Origin: Dysgonomonas sp. HDW5A | GTDB lineage: Bacteria; Bacteroidota; Bacteroidia; Bacteroidales; Dysgonomonadaceae | Reading direction: 5' to 3' | Assembly: GCF_011299555.1 (NCBI RefSeq) | Contig: NZ_CP049857.1 | Coordinates: forward strand, 1,178,001 to 1,242,000 | Length of the DNA: 64,000 bases | Shown here: piece by piece, positions 46,111 to 54,715 of the stretch | Position numbering within the stretch: the first letter of the stretch is position 1 | How the letters are laid out: each line of letters starts with the position of its first letter | The notes under the pieces: model-generated | What the model saw: only the letters and a program-made list of their open reading frames with translations | Databases searched by the model: none | Told to the model about the DNA's origin: nothing | Program-made: the position numbers and the translations under genes

Positions 46111-47547
46111 ATGAAAATAAAACTGATAATACTCCTTTCACTTCCCTTGTTTATATTTAGTTCGTGCAGCTCTGACGACGATAATATACCAAAATTAAAC
46201 CCTAAAAGTCCGACCTATGTAAATGATTGGATATATGAACAAATGGGGATGTATTACTTATGGAATGAAACACTTCCCGCGAATCCTGATAAAAGTTTAA
46301 GTCCTGATAAATTTTTCGATGCCTTACTCAACAAGAGCGATCGTTTTTCGTGGATACAAGATAATTATCTGGATTTGATGTCGTCACTCAGCGGTGTTAG
46401 CAGCGGCGATATAGGTTTTGAATATGTAGGGTATCTTATTTCCGAAGGCTCGGATCTGGTTGTTGGCCAAATTGCATATGTGAAACCCAATACACCCGCA
46501 CAATCGGCAGGATTGAAGAGAGGCGACCTTTTTACTAAAGTAGATGGGGTTGCTCTGACTACAACGAACTGGAGAACTCTCCTATCGGGACAAAACAGCA
46601 CAGCGCAAATTACATTTGTAGACTCTGAGTTTGTTAATCAAACGAATAAAACAATTGGAAAAATAAGTAAATATGCTGAGAATCCGGTTTATATGGATAG
46701 CACGTACACTGTTGGCAATAAAAAAATAGGATATCTTGTGTATAACTTTTTTGCCAATGATAACGGAAGTGGAGACAGGCAGTATGATCTTAAATTGAAT
46801 AAAGTATTTGCCGGCTTCAAATCAAAAGGTATCACCGACCTTGTGCTCGATTTACGTTACAACAGCGGAGGCTCGATGCTATCGGGTGTTATTCTTTCGA
46901 GCCTTATTGTACCCGATTTAAGCACTGACAAGGTCTTTAGTTCCGTACAATTCAACTCATTGTATCAAGCTGCTTATGTAAAGAAATACGGGGCCGGATC
47001 TTTGACCGATAAATTCATGGATAAAATTGAAGTGAATAAAACAAAGCAGGAAAAACTCAATAATCCGGGTACTATAAAATCGCTTTATGTACTTACCAGT
47101 GGTTGGACTGCCTCAGCCAGCGAAATGCTTATTAACGGGCTTAAACCATACATGAACGTATATCTTATCGGAACTACTACCGTGGGTAAAAATGTAGGTT
47201 CTTACACGATATATGATGAAGAAAATAAAACTACAAACAAATGGGGGATGCAACCTATTGTTTTGAAGTATTTCAATTCGAACGGAACTTCCGACTTCGA
47301 AAAAGGATTCATTCCCGATGAAGAGTTGAACGATAATAACATACATAAATTCGCTCTCGGCGATTTGCAAGAGGTAATGTTACAAACAGCTATCCAAAAA
47401 ATCACAGGAGTATCCGGTGTACGCAACGCTCAGGCAGATGCCAAACTACTTCAATCTCAGGGTTCGTCTGTTGAGAGAAAACCTTGGAGCAACAAAGGTA
47501 TTGTTGATAACAGGGTGTTAGTTCCCATGAATAACTTACAAGAATAA
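46111..47547 (+). CDS. S41-family peptidase lipoprotein (C-terminal processing protease type)
   Basis: The 478-residue protein has a lipoprotein signal with lipobox SSC, the N-terminal YVNDWIYEQMGMYYLWNE helix, a PDZ-like region with AYVKPNTPAQSAGLKRGDLF (about 128-147) and the S41 domain LVLDLRYNSGGSML, then TASASEMLINGL with the nucleophile Ser and TTTVGKNVG with the catalytic Lys. The Ser-Lys pair is intact, unlike the paralogue at 7.7-9.1 kb. It acts in the envelope; substrates are unknown. Followed after 1 nt by a small secreted protein. Confidence 0.92.
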   Translation: MKIKLIILLSLPLFIFSSCSSDDDNIPKLNPKSPTYVNDWIYEQMGMYYLWNETLPANPDKSLSPDKFFDALLNKSDRFSWIQDNYLDLMSSLSGVSSGDIGFEYVGYLISEGSDLVVGQIAYVKPNTPAQSAGLKRGDLFTKVDGVALTTTNWRTLLSGQNSTAQITFVDSEFVNQTNKTIGKISKYAENPVYMDSTYTVGNKKIGYLVYNFFANDNGSGDRQYDLKLNKVFAGFKSKGITDLVLDLRYNSGGSMLSGVILSSLIVPDLSTDKVFSSVQFNSLYQAAYVKKYGAGSLTDKFMDKIEVNKTKQEKLNNPGTIKSLYVLTSGWTASASEMLINGLKPYMNVYLIGTTTVGKNVGSYTIYDEENKTTNKWGMQPIVLKYFNSNGTSDFEKGFIPDEELNDNNIHKFALGDLQEVMLQTAIQKITGVSGVRNAQADAKLLQSQGSSVERKPWSNKGIVDNRVLVPMNNLQE

Positions 47548-47548
47548 C

Positions 47549-48004
47549 ATGAAATTATTGAGCATCAAGACTTTCATTATAGTTACATTATTGTCTGCTA
47601 CATGTACAGGGGTGGCATATTCGCAAACCCCTCAACTAAATAGCAGAAGACGACCTGTACTAGTAGATGATATACGAGCTCAACCTCTTTATGAAACCGA
47701 AGTTCTGAAGGACTGGAATAGCATACCTCATCTAAATGATAATCAACGCAAAAAGATCGAAGATATCAACAGTAAAGCTAAAAAGAAACTCATCGGAGTA
47801 AGTCAAACTCTTACAAATAGAATCTTTCAGCTGGAGACTTTATATGCCAACGATCCGACTAATGCCAAAGAGATCGGTAATAAAGAGAGGGAAATTGCAA
47901 AACTCGAAGGTAAATTAGATAACATAGTACTCGACTCCAGAAAGAAAATCAGAAAATTACTAGACCCGGAACAGATCGCTTATTTAGACTCTACAGACTG
48001 GTGA
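47549..48004 (+). CDS. small secreted helical protein (Spy/CpxP-like features)
   Basis: The 151-residue protein has a cleavable signal peptide ending near GVAYSQ (about residue 26). The mature part is highly charged and helical, with LNDNQRKKIEDINSKAKKKL and LLDPEQIAYLDS, reminiscent of the LTxxQ-type segments of periplasmic Spy/CpxP chaperones. The resemblance is weak. It is cotranscribed with the S41 peptidase, so it may be its partner or substrate. Not otherwise recognised. Confidence 0.6.
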   Translation: MKLLSIKTFIIVTLLSATCTGVAYSQTPQLNSRRRPVLVDDIRAQPLYETEVLKDWNSIPHLNDNQRKKIEDINSKAKKKLIGVSQTLTNRIFQLETLYANDPTNAKEIGNKEREIAKLEGKLDNIVLDSRKKIRKLLDPEQIAYLDSTDW

Positions 48005-48049
48005 TGAGTATAAACATTTAAATATCAGGCATACTTTCAAAAAAATAAA

Positions 48050-48057
48050 TACCTTTG
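48050..48057 (+). promoter_or_regulatory. -7 box upstream of the DUF1062 gene
   Basis: TACCTTTG matches TAnnTTTG. It would give a long leader of about 205 nt with minor inverted repeats (AGCCT/AGGCT). Start uncertain. Confidence 0.4.
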
Positions 48058-48271
48058 CACCAGAAATCATAAAAATCTGTGCTTTGAGAATAATTCTCTT
48101 ATATATTACTGCTTAATATTAGCCTTTACACTACAGGCTGATATATCTTTTTATTGGGGCTCACAGCTCTGATAAATTTTTCATTCCTAAAACTTATTAT
48201 TGGTTTACAATACTCTCATTAACAGAAGTATCGTATTCCTGTTACCCAATCGAGTCTCTTGACCATTCAAT

Positions 48272-48991
48272 ATGATCAAGCAGATAGATTTATATATGCA
48301 TACCATGCAGATGAAAAATATAGAGAAGGATATTAAGCAGTATATCTCGACAGAATCAGTAAGCAAAAACAATAATACGATCCGACATTTTATTTGGGAA
48401 GTTATACCTACCGATACGCCTTTATTTAAAAGAAAATGCAGTAAATGCAAAAACAGCAATCTATATTATTGCAGTGATAAATTCAGACTCAACTCGCAGA
48501 AAAAGAGTATTGATGTCTGGCTGATCTATAAATGTATCAAATGCGATAACACATGTAATATCACTATCCTGTCTCGTACCCGACCCGAATTGATTGATAA
48601 AGAACTATATCAAAAATTTATGATGAACGATGAGGAGACAGCATGGAAATACGCTTTCGATACAGAAACTGCAAAGCGAAACAACCTGGAGTCGGATCAT
48701 AGTAATATTGAATATAACATAGTCCATGAGAATACAACATTCGAAGATATCGTGAAGATGGAAGAAGATATAGTTGTGTTCGAGATAAGATCAAACTTCA
48801 ATCTCGATTTGAAATTAACATCATTAATCAGGCAGTGTTTCGGCACCTCATCAAATCAATTGGGCAAGATGCTCGAAGGTGGCATACTTACAATTCACCC
48901 TTTAGGTTCTGTCAAAAAAGCCAAAGTCAAAGATGGGGTTAAAGTTACTGTCAATCGTAATAAACTATATACATATCTCAAAAAAGAGTAA
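48272..48991 (+). CDS. DUF1062 zinc-ribbon-like protein
   Basis: The 239-residue cytoplasmic protein has two CxxC pairs, KCSKC and KCIKC (about 55-59 and 88-92), as expected of a zinc ribbon. A central DUF1062-like RPELIDKELYQKFMMNDEET region and a C-terminal SLIRQCFGTSSNQLGKMLEG part resemble an S4-like or HTH-like fold. The domain family is of unknown function. The exact start is uncertain; Met at 48296 or 48305 is also possible. It has a very strong terminator. Confidence 0.75.
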   Translation: MIKQIDLYMHTMQMKNIEKDIKQYISTESVSKNNNTIRHFIWEVIPTDTPLFKRKCSKCKNSNLYYCSDKFRLNSQKKSIDVWLIYKCIKCDNTCNITILSRTRPELIDKELYQKFMMNDEETAWKYAFDTETAKRNNLESDHSNIEYNIVHENTTFEDIVKMEEDIVVFEIRSNFNLDLKLTSLIRQCFGTSSNQLGKMLEGGILTIHPLGSVKKAKVKDGVKVTVNRNKLYTYLKKE

Positions 48992-48999
48992 CCATACTC

Positions 49000-49038
49000 A
49001 AAGAAGAATCAGCAGGATATCCTGCTGATTCTTCTTTG
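49000..49038 (+). terminator. terminator of the DUF1062 gene
   Basis: Near-perfect palindrome of about 18 bp per arm (49000-49017 with 49020-49037) ending in CTTCTTT. Confidence 0.85.
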
Positions 49039-49067
49039 TACTCACCTCTAATCTACAAAAGCAAGCA

Positions 49068-49134
49068 TTTGGTATACAAACAGAGGCGTTCTGTCTCTTA
49101 TCTAAAATCTGCTTATTGATAGGATATATCTTCG
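49068..49134 (+). promoter_or_regulatory. TTCTGTCTC-box promoter, site 3 (outer-membrane barrel gene)
   Basis: TTCTGTCTC at 49089, AAAA 14 nt later and -7 variant TATCTTCG at 49127, exactly 38 nt from the box start. A degenerate upstream box (TTTGGTATACAAA) starts 21 nt earlier. The transcript would start near 49141. Confidence 0.7.
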
Positions 49135-49179
49135 CAGTATAAATAATCAAAAAACAAATTAAAATAAAAAACAATCGTT

Positions 49180-49809
49180 ATGAAAAAGCTAGTAGTAGTA
49201 TTAATAATCATTCTTTGTTTCATCGCAACAGCTAGTGCACAAGTCCGCTTCGGAGTTAAAGCAGGAGGAAATCTGTCGTTCCTGTACACAAGTGGAAGTA
49301 ATCAAGGTATAAATGCCGATCAATATAATGGAAGATTCGGATATCATTTTGGAGGTATGCTGGAATACTCATTGTCGGAAATGTTCTCTATTCAACCGGA
49401 GTTAATGTATCTGAATCACGGAGCAAACCTGAAGAAAGAAAACTCTTTCGGAATGAAAGACGGACAGATAACATTAAACACCTTACAATTACCGATCAAC
49501 CTGAAAGCCAAATTCAATCTGGGTCAATCCGATTCTAAACTATTTGTATATGGAGGTCCTTACGTCGGTTACAATATGTATGGAAAGGTAGCAGGCAAAA
49601 TAGATGGTGCAAAGGTAGATAATAAACTTTATGCAAAAGATTCGAACATGAAGCGTTTTGATTATGGTTTTGGAATCGGCGTAGGTATTGAGATGAAAAA
49701 ATTCGTATTGACCTTAGGTAATCAATACGGAGCGAATGACATCAGCGGATCTGAAAAAGGAAAGATGAGAGCGGGTCACGTAAGCCTATCGGCAGGATAT
49801 TTTTTCTGA
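49180..49809 (+). CDS. outer-membrane beta-barrel protein (PorT/OMP_b-brl_2 type)
   Basis: The 209-residue protein has a signal peptide (MKKLVVVLIIILCFIATASA) followed by QVRFGVKAGGNLSFL, the usual start of the Bacteroidota small barrel family. It has alternating strands, FSIQPELMYLNHGA, KLFVYGGPYVGYN, FGIGVGIEMKKF and a terminal aromatic HVSLSAGYFF that fits Bam recognition. Function unknown; such barrels are often stress- or envelope-regulated. It has a TTCTGTCTC-box promoter in common with the kinase genes. Confidence 0.88.
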   Translation: MKKLVVVLIIILCFIATASAQVRFGVKAGGNLSFLYTSGSNQGINADQYNGRFGYHFGGMLEYSLSEMFSIQPELMYLNHGANLKKENSFGMKDGQITLNTLQLPINLKAKFNLGQSDSKLFVYGGPYVGYNMYGKVAGKIDGAKVDNKLYAKDSNMKRFDYGFGIGVGIEMKKFVLTLGNQYGANDISGSEKGKMRAGHVSLSAGYFF

Positions 49810-49834
49810 TAAAAGCTTAACCATAGCAATCATA

Positions 49835-49861
49835 AAAAAGCGAGCTTTGAACTCGCTTTTT
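49835..49861. terminator. bidirectional terminator between convergent genes
   Basis: 10-bp stem (49835-49844 with 49852-49861, 7-nt loop) with A-run and T-run flanks. It ends both the barrel gene and the CotH-like gene. Confidence 0.85.
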
Positions 49862-49879
49862 CTTTTTATTATAGTCTTA

Positions 49880-51259
49880 TCAATCGTGTATTTGGGGTAT
49901 ACGTTCTTTATCACCACTAACTTCAAAGAAGTTCCACCGTCCTCTTTCCAGCAAACGATAGTCTCGATTATTTCCTCCGGATGTCCACCAAGCAGGTCTA
50001 TCTTCAAATGGTGTTTGATGATTCTTATTCGGAAGTTGTAATACACATCCTGCCTCATCGTTATGACAGGCTAGATGTATAGTATCGTCCCAAAGATAAG
50101 GCCTTATTAAAGTATACCAGTTTTCGATACGGTGAATACTTCTGCTAACATAAAATGGGCCATCGTTTGCGTTAGTAAGTTCATAGAAAGCCGATATATA
50201 CAAATGCAAAAAATCAGAGACACTCAATAGTTTTTGAATTAAGGGGTGACCGGGGTTACCCCAGTCAAATATATCCTGAGTTCCGGCATCAATTCCCCAA
50301 CCTGTTCCTAACGTAGTATCAAAATCATTCGGTATAAAAAAGAATTTACCATGTGTGTTAAAATAAAAGTTGAAGTTATTGGCGTTAGCCCAATAATCGT
50401 CCATATTTCCACAGATTACATTTATCAAATAAGACTTGAGTAGTAATTTAACATCCATTGCCTCATGAGCCCAGTTCTTCAGAGCATCACCTTTCAGCGT
50501 AACAAGGTTACGGACAAAGCTTGTTAGCTGCGCATTAGCTACTTTACGGCTGGATGTATTTGTCCGCAGATCGTAAATACTACGATCTTCAATAACAGAA
50601 GGATCATAGTTATTTAAGGCTGCACCATTATCACCCTTCCATAGAAAAGGAATATGGCTACCCGGATTATCGTCTCCGAAATAGGTCTTTCGAGCATCAA
50701 GATAATCATCCTCAATAAATTCCTTCAGTTTATAAATACCAAAGTAAGCAGGCTTAGCCCCTCCATCAATGATGTGGATGAAAAATCTGCACATACTCAT
50801 CAGAGGTCCCGAATATACTCCGGCTTCCTGATACAGATCGAAACTGTATACTTCGCGAATACGGGTTGGATCTTCCCTGATAAACTTAAGATCAAGTCTG
50901 GATAAACTTTCAAACCTTTGTCCCGGGACATTTCTGCCGAATTGCAATGCAAAACTTGCCTGACGCCAAACCGGATTTTTAGGATTATGATGTTCTCCTT
51001 CATTTCCCTCAGGGCGATTACGGCTACTATTTCCTCGGACTCTCAAACCTACATTGGGAACTTTTTGTGCAGCAATGTGATCATTACCACTGAAAACAAA
51101 ATCTCCCGGAATCCAAAAATTAACATCGGGGGCTGCGTCAAAGGCTTCAAGCAACTTATTCCAGTCTGCCACTTTAATTTCCAGAGTAACTTCGGGTAGA
51201 GCCTCCAAGTCGAAAATTTCTTTCAGCTTGGGATTGTCAAAAACACTTTTCTTTTTCAT
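49880..51259 (-). CDS. CotH-family (atypical kinase fold) protein
   Basis: The 459-residue protein shows the CotH pattern: GLRVRGNSSRNRPEG (about 71-85), FALQFGR, GIYKLKEFIEDDYL, then NVICGNMDDYWANANNFNFY (Asn285/Asp287) and FIPNDFDTTLG (Asp312/Asp314), which match the catalytic and metal-binding Asp positions of CotH kinases. No signal peptide is present at this start, and no better start exists upstream. This is odd for a gene at the end of a SusCD locus. It may phosphorylate a protein or bind a phosphorylated ligand; this is inference. Confidence 0.8.
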   Translation of the reverse strand: MKKKSVFDNPKLKEIFDLEALPEVTLEIKVADWNKLLEAFDAAPDVNFWIPGDFVFSGNDHIAAQKVPNVGLRVRGNSSRNRPEGNEGEHHNPKNPVWRQASFALQFGRNVPGQRFESLSRLDLKFIREDPTRIREVYSFDLYQEAGVYSGPLMSMCRFFIHIIDGGAKPAYFGIYKLKEFIEDDYLDARKTYFGDDNPGSHIPFLWKGDNGAALNNYDPSVIEDRSIYDLRTNTSSRKVANAQLTSFVRNLVTLKGDALKNWAHEAMDVKLLLKSYLINVICGNMDDYWANANNFNFYFNTHGKFFFIPNDFDTTLGTGWGIDAGTQDIFDWGNPGHPLIQKLLSVSDFLHLYISAFYELTNANDGPFYVSRSIHRIENWYTLIRPYLWDDTIHLACHNDEAGCVLQLPNKNHQTPFEDRPAWWTSGGNNRDYRLLERGRWNFFEVSGDKERIPQIHD

Positions 51260-51342
51260 CTTGTAAAATTTTTAATTAATAAACTACACAATGTGCATAG
51301 CATTATACCGTGTTAAGAAATTAGTGAGTGTGTTTACTCCTG

Positions 51343-52641
51343 TTATTTGTTTTCGAGCAGAGACATATAATAAGCCTCTACATCTTTCCAATGGTAATAA
51401 GGTAGTATATCGCTCTTTATGGGCGGAATCGTTATTTCGTTTTCGTGCAATAGGAACTTCACCAATATATCGTCAGAGCCTTTCTTCCTGAAAAATACAA
51501 TCTGTACATTTCCTGCCATAGGCACAATCTTGAAATCGCTCCAGGCCTTATAAAACTCGGCAGGGTCTGCTACACTGCTGTAACAATTTTGCAAATGAAG
51601 AAGAGCAGCAAGAGGCATAAGATTACCATCGTGTCCGAAACGGAATGTTCCCCCTTTGCCGTTAGAGTGAATTACCTCATTGGCACTGTCGAGAATATTA
51701 CGAAGGAGCGGTTTGGCGTTCCCCATCATTATACCTCCGTTTTGTGCCGAAGTTGCATCACACACATAATGACGGTAGTTTACACACTGCCACAGATCGA
51801 AAAGTTCTTGCTTTTCGAACAGATCATAAAAAGACACGTTGGTCTCCATATTCTGCATATCACCTGCAATCCAGTATAGTGCCCACATTAGAGAAAATGG
51901 ATTTACTTTTTTTACGATATAAGTACTATCCGAAAATAACGAGTTTACCAACCTCTCGGGTTTGGTATGACTTTGCTCAAACTTGCGGTATTCTTCACGC
52001 CATATTCCGCCGTTCTTTGCTCTGAAGTCTAATGCCTCATTGGTATGATAGTTCAGATACTTCATATACTTATTGCTCGATTCGCGAGTAATATCCAATG
52101 TAGGATTGAATTCTTTCAACCGTTCGCTGAAAGCATCCATACTTAGCACACAGCGTATAATAACCGTTGAGCGTGCCGACAGTTTAACACTATCGGTAAA
52201 TATCTGAGGAAACGACTTGTACATCCGTTCGGCAATACCTCGTTGCTGACGTACGCCTAAAGGCGAAAGATCACCTCCATGCCCTTCGGCTTCTATCCAG
52301 ACTTTGCTTAAACGATTATAAGCATCTATACCCAAAGGGGTAAGTGCATTAGCTTTGTTTGCATCTTCCAGAAGATCAAGTACCCACTTATAATCATCGT
52401 CACTGATCAGATAGCGTGATCCATGGCGACCATAATGGCTGATATAAAAGGGCTCATATCCTTTGGGAACCGGTGTTTGGGCTACAATTTCATCAGAAGG
52501 ATAAGCATAGTAAACACTGCCTGTTTTCTCAAGTGTTGCAAACATTTCCTCTTTTGTGGTCTGCCCCCATAGGGAACTGATATTCAAGAGTAAGATTACA
52601 GATAACAAACAGGTACTTTTCAGATTTAGTCTTTTCATCAT
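51343..52641 (-). CDS. histidine acid phosphatase, MINPP/phytase type, secreted
   Basis: The 432-residue protein has a signal peptide (MMKRLNLKSTCLLSVILL, cut after about LWGQ). The nucleophile motif RHGSR (72-76, His73) lies in ISHYGRHGSRYL, and the proton-donor HD pair (His337-Asp338) in FRFGHDGNLMPL. Related Bacteroides enzymes (BtMinpp) remove phosphates from inositol hexakisphosphate. It sits in a SusCD locus, so an exported or surface phosphatase acting on an imported phosphate ester is likely. Start could be the second Met. Confidence 0.88.
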   Translation of the reverse strand: MMKRLNLKSTCLLSVILLLNISSLWGQTTKEEMFATLEKTGSVYYAYPSDEIVAQTPVPKGYEPFYISHYGRHGSRYLISDDDYKWVLDLLEDANKANALTPLGIDAYNRLSKVWIEAEGHGGDLSPLGVRQQRGIAERMYKSFPQIFTDSVKLSARSTVIIRCVLSMDAFSERLKEFNPTLDITRESSNKYMKYLNYHTNEALDFRAKNGGIWREEYRKFEQSHTKPERLVNSLFSDSTYIVKKVNPFSLMWALYWIAGDMQNMETNVSFYDLFEKQELFDLWQCVNYRHYVCDATSAQNGGIMMGNAKPLLRNILDSANEVIHSNGKGGTFRFGHDGNLMPLAALLHLQNCYSSVADPAEFYKAWSDFKIVPMAGNVQIVFFRKKGSDDILVKFLLHENEITIPPIKSDILPYYHWKDVEAYYMSLLENK

Positions 52642-52820
52642 TTACATTTTAAGAGGTAAGGCATTAAACCTTAAGTTAAAAAAATTATAAAAACCGACTG
52701 TATTCAAGTTAAGTTACTAAAAGCTGCCTATTATTTCAAAGCAGCTTTTGTCACATGAATGAGACGCATCACGCGCTTTCAGAAAAAGAATGTCGTGTTT
52801 TTATTGTATATTAAGTAAAA
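52642..52820 (-). other. non-coding gap between susD and the phosphatase gene
   Basis: Contains an 8-nt inverted repeat AAGCTGCC/GGCAGCTT-like hairpin (AAAAGCTGCC at about 52718 with GCAGCTTTT at about 52742). This may end or slow the susCD transcript before the phosphatase gene. No ORF seen. Confidence 0.5.
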
Positions 52821-52903
52821 GAAAATATTTAATGATACATTTTAGAAGCATAACAACCTGTCACTGTTTTGCTTGCCAAAGCAATAAATAGTTCTACGAA
52901 CTT
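52821..52903 (-). repeat. dispersed repeat family 2, copy 3
   Basis: Minus-strand AAGTTC-GTA-GAAC followed by CTATTTATTGCTTTGGCAAGC and an A/T-rich end. It begins inside the susD stop codon (TAAGTTC). Closely related to 45979-46059 and recognisably to 34776-34846. Confidence 0.7.
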
Positions 52904-54587
52904 ATTTATTTATGTAATCGGGATTTTGAGTAAGATAAGGATTAACCGTAAACTCATCCTGAGGGATAGGAAACAGGTTGTACTTATCGTTAACGTCTTT
53001 ACCGATATAGTTGCCTACTGTTCCATCGCTTCCTTTCCAGTCCCAATTATAGCCCTTGGTAAACTTGCCAAAGCGAATAAGGTCGGTACGTCTTACTAGT
53101 TCAGTGTGCAATTCGCGTGCACGTTCATCCAAGATAAAGTCGAGCGTCAATTGACTGTCGTCTATTCTTCCTGAAGCTCCATTACCATAAGCACCTGACA
53201 GGTAAGCCCTGTCTCTAATTTCGTTCACATATCCCAATGCCTGCGTGCGACTACCACTTGCTCCTCTAAGTATAGCTTCGGCGGCCATCAAGTAAGCATC
53301 TGCTGTACGGAACACAGGGTAATCAATCGAACTGTAAGTTGTACCTCCATCTGCCAGCGTTTTTCTATCTTTGGTCATATTACGCCATTTTAGACAAGCA
53401 TAGCCGTTTTCGAATTTAGTTGCTTGAAAATTACTTCCAACAATCCATGTCTCCTTCGTATGTTTAGGAGTATAGAACTGAGCCCGTTTATCTTTTTTAT
53501 TATCTCCCCAAGGATCGTTGATATTAAAGGTTTGATCAGCCGGACTAAACTTGTCAACCAATTGTGTTTTCACACGGGCATTGCCCCACGAATTCGAAAG
53601 ACCTATGTAGACATTCATATCTCCATTGCTCAGGGCTTTAAGGATAAAATTTGTACCTGCACTATTTATTGTATTAACACCGTCTTGTGGCAGATTCCAT
53701 ATAATTTCTTTACATGCATTGTTGTCCGCAAGGAAAATATGACGATAGTCGGAAGCCAGTGGATAAGTATTACTCTCAATTATCTTTTTTGAATATTGAT
53801 ATGCTTTTTCGTACTCGTTCTTTCCTACCCATGCTTCGGCATTCAGGTATACACGGGATAATAGGAACCATGCTGCAACCTGATCTACACGTCCGTATTG
53901 ATTCGTACCAGCCGGTTTCATCTCTGTAGCCAGAGCTTCTGTTTCTGCAACAACATAGTTATAAATATTTTCACGGGTAACCTGATTGGGGATAGTACCT
54001 ATTACCATCGTTTCATCTACAAAGGGGGCAGATCCATACAGATCACAAATCATGCTGTAGCAATATGCACGAATAAAACGTGCTTCGGTTCGATAGTAAG
54101 GCATCTCATCCTTTAGTTCATCGTATAATCCTCTATTTTTAAGATTATTGTCAGTCGATTCACGTAGAAATTCATTGCAATAATTAATAGTCATATACAG
54201 ACGATAGTATGAATAACTGATAATCTTTGTTGATTGATTCCAATTCATAAACAAAAGATCCCAACTTCCTTGTGAACTTCCCGAATGAAGAACAATTTCA
54301 TCTGTTGAACACTCTTGTAAATAAAATAATGATCGTGTATATCCGCTATATCCGGTATCCATACCTCCAACATCACCATCTTTATCGGGTCCATCCTGAC
54401 CGTTTAGTATTAACGAACCGTAGCACTTGGCTAATACTCCGCGATAACCGTCTGCTGTTGTATACACATTGGTATTTATAAGTTTCTTATCGTTAAGTGG
54501 TTCTGTATCGAGATCACCAAGACAGGACGTGAATAGCATTCCTAAAAGAACAGCTGCCCATATATATTTTATTGATTGTATTTTCAT
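52902..54587 (-). CDS. SusD/RagB-family outer-membrane glycan/nutrient-binding lipoprotein
   Basis: The 561-residue protein has a lipoprotein signal with lipobox TSC (Cys22, MLFTSCLGDLDTEPL), TPR-like helices in the N-terminal half (YYRTEARFIRAYCYSMI, VYLNAEAWVG) and the SusD C-terminal region with PVFRTADAYLMAAEAILRGA, YVNEIRDRAYL and LDFILDERARELHTE. It forms a lid over the SusC barrel at the cell surface. The substrate cannot be read from sequence; the phosphatase downstream suggests an organic phosphate. Confidence 0.93.
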   Translation of the reverse strand: MKIQSIKYIWAAVLLGMLFTSCLGDLDTEPLNDKKLINTNVYTTADGYRGVLAKCYGSLILNGQDGPDKDGDVGGMDTGYSGYTRSLFYLQECSTDEIVLHSGSSQGSWDLLFMNWNQSTKIISYSYYRLYMTINYCNEFLRESTDNNLKNRGLYDELKDEMPYYRTEARFIRAYCYSMICDLYGSAPFVDETMVIGTIPNQVTRENIYNYVVAETEALATEMKPAGTNQYGRVDQVAAWFLLSRVYLNAEAWVGKNEYEKAYQYSKKIIESNTYPLASDYRHIFLADNNACKEIIWNLPQDGVNTINSAGTNFILKALSNGDMNVYIGLSNSWGNARVKTQLVDKFSPADQTFNINDPWGDNKKDKRAQFYTPKHTKETWIVGSNFQATKFENGYACLKWRNMTKDRKTLADGGTTYSSIDYPVFRTADAYLMAAEAILRGASGSRTQALGYVNEIRDRAYLSGAYGNGASGRIDDSQLTLDFILDERARELHTELVRRTDLIRFGKFTKGYNWDWKGSDGTVGNYIGKDVNDKYNLFPIPQDEFTVNPYLTQNPDYINK

Positions 54588-54715
54588 AAATGATTCCTCC
54601 GATTATTAAATAAAATAATTAATGACTTGTTTTGCAGGGATGGACCTATATGTCTTTCTATATCGGCGAACATATAGGCTCCCCCTACATCAAAATATAA
54701 AGTAGGTTTAAGGTT

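Noticed and set aside
48907-48922. TTCTGTCAAAAAA inside the DUF1062 gene
   Set aside because: Lies in coding sequence with no -7 box at the right distance.
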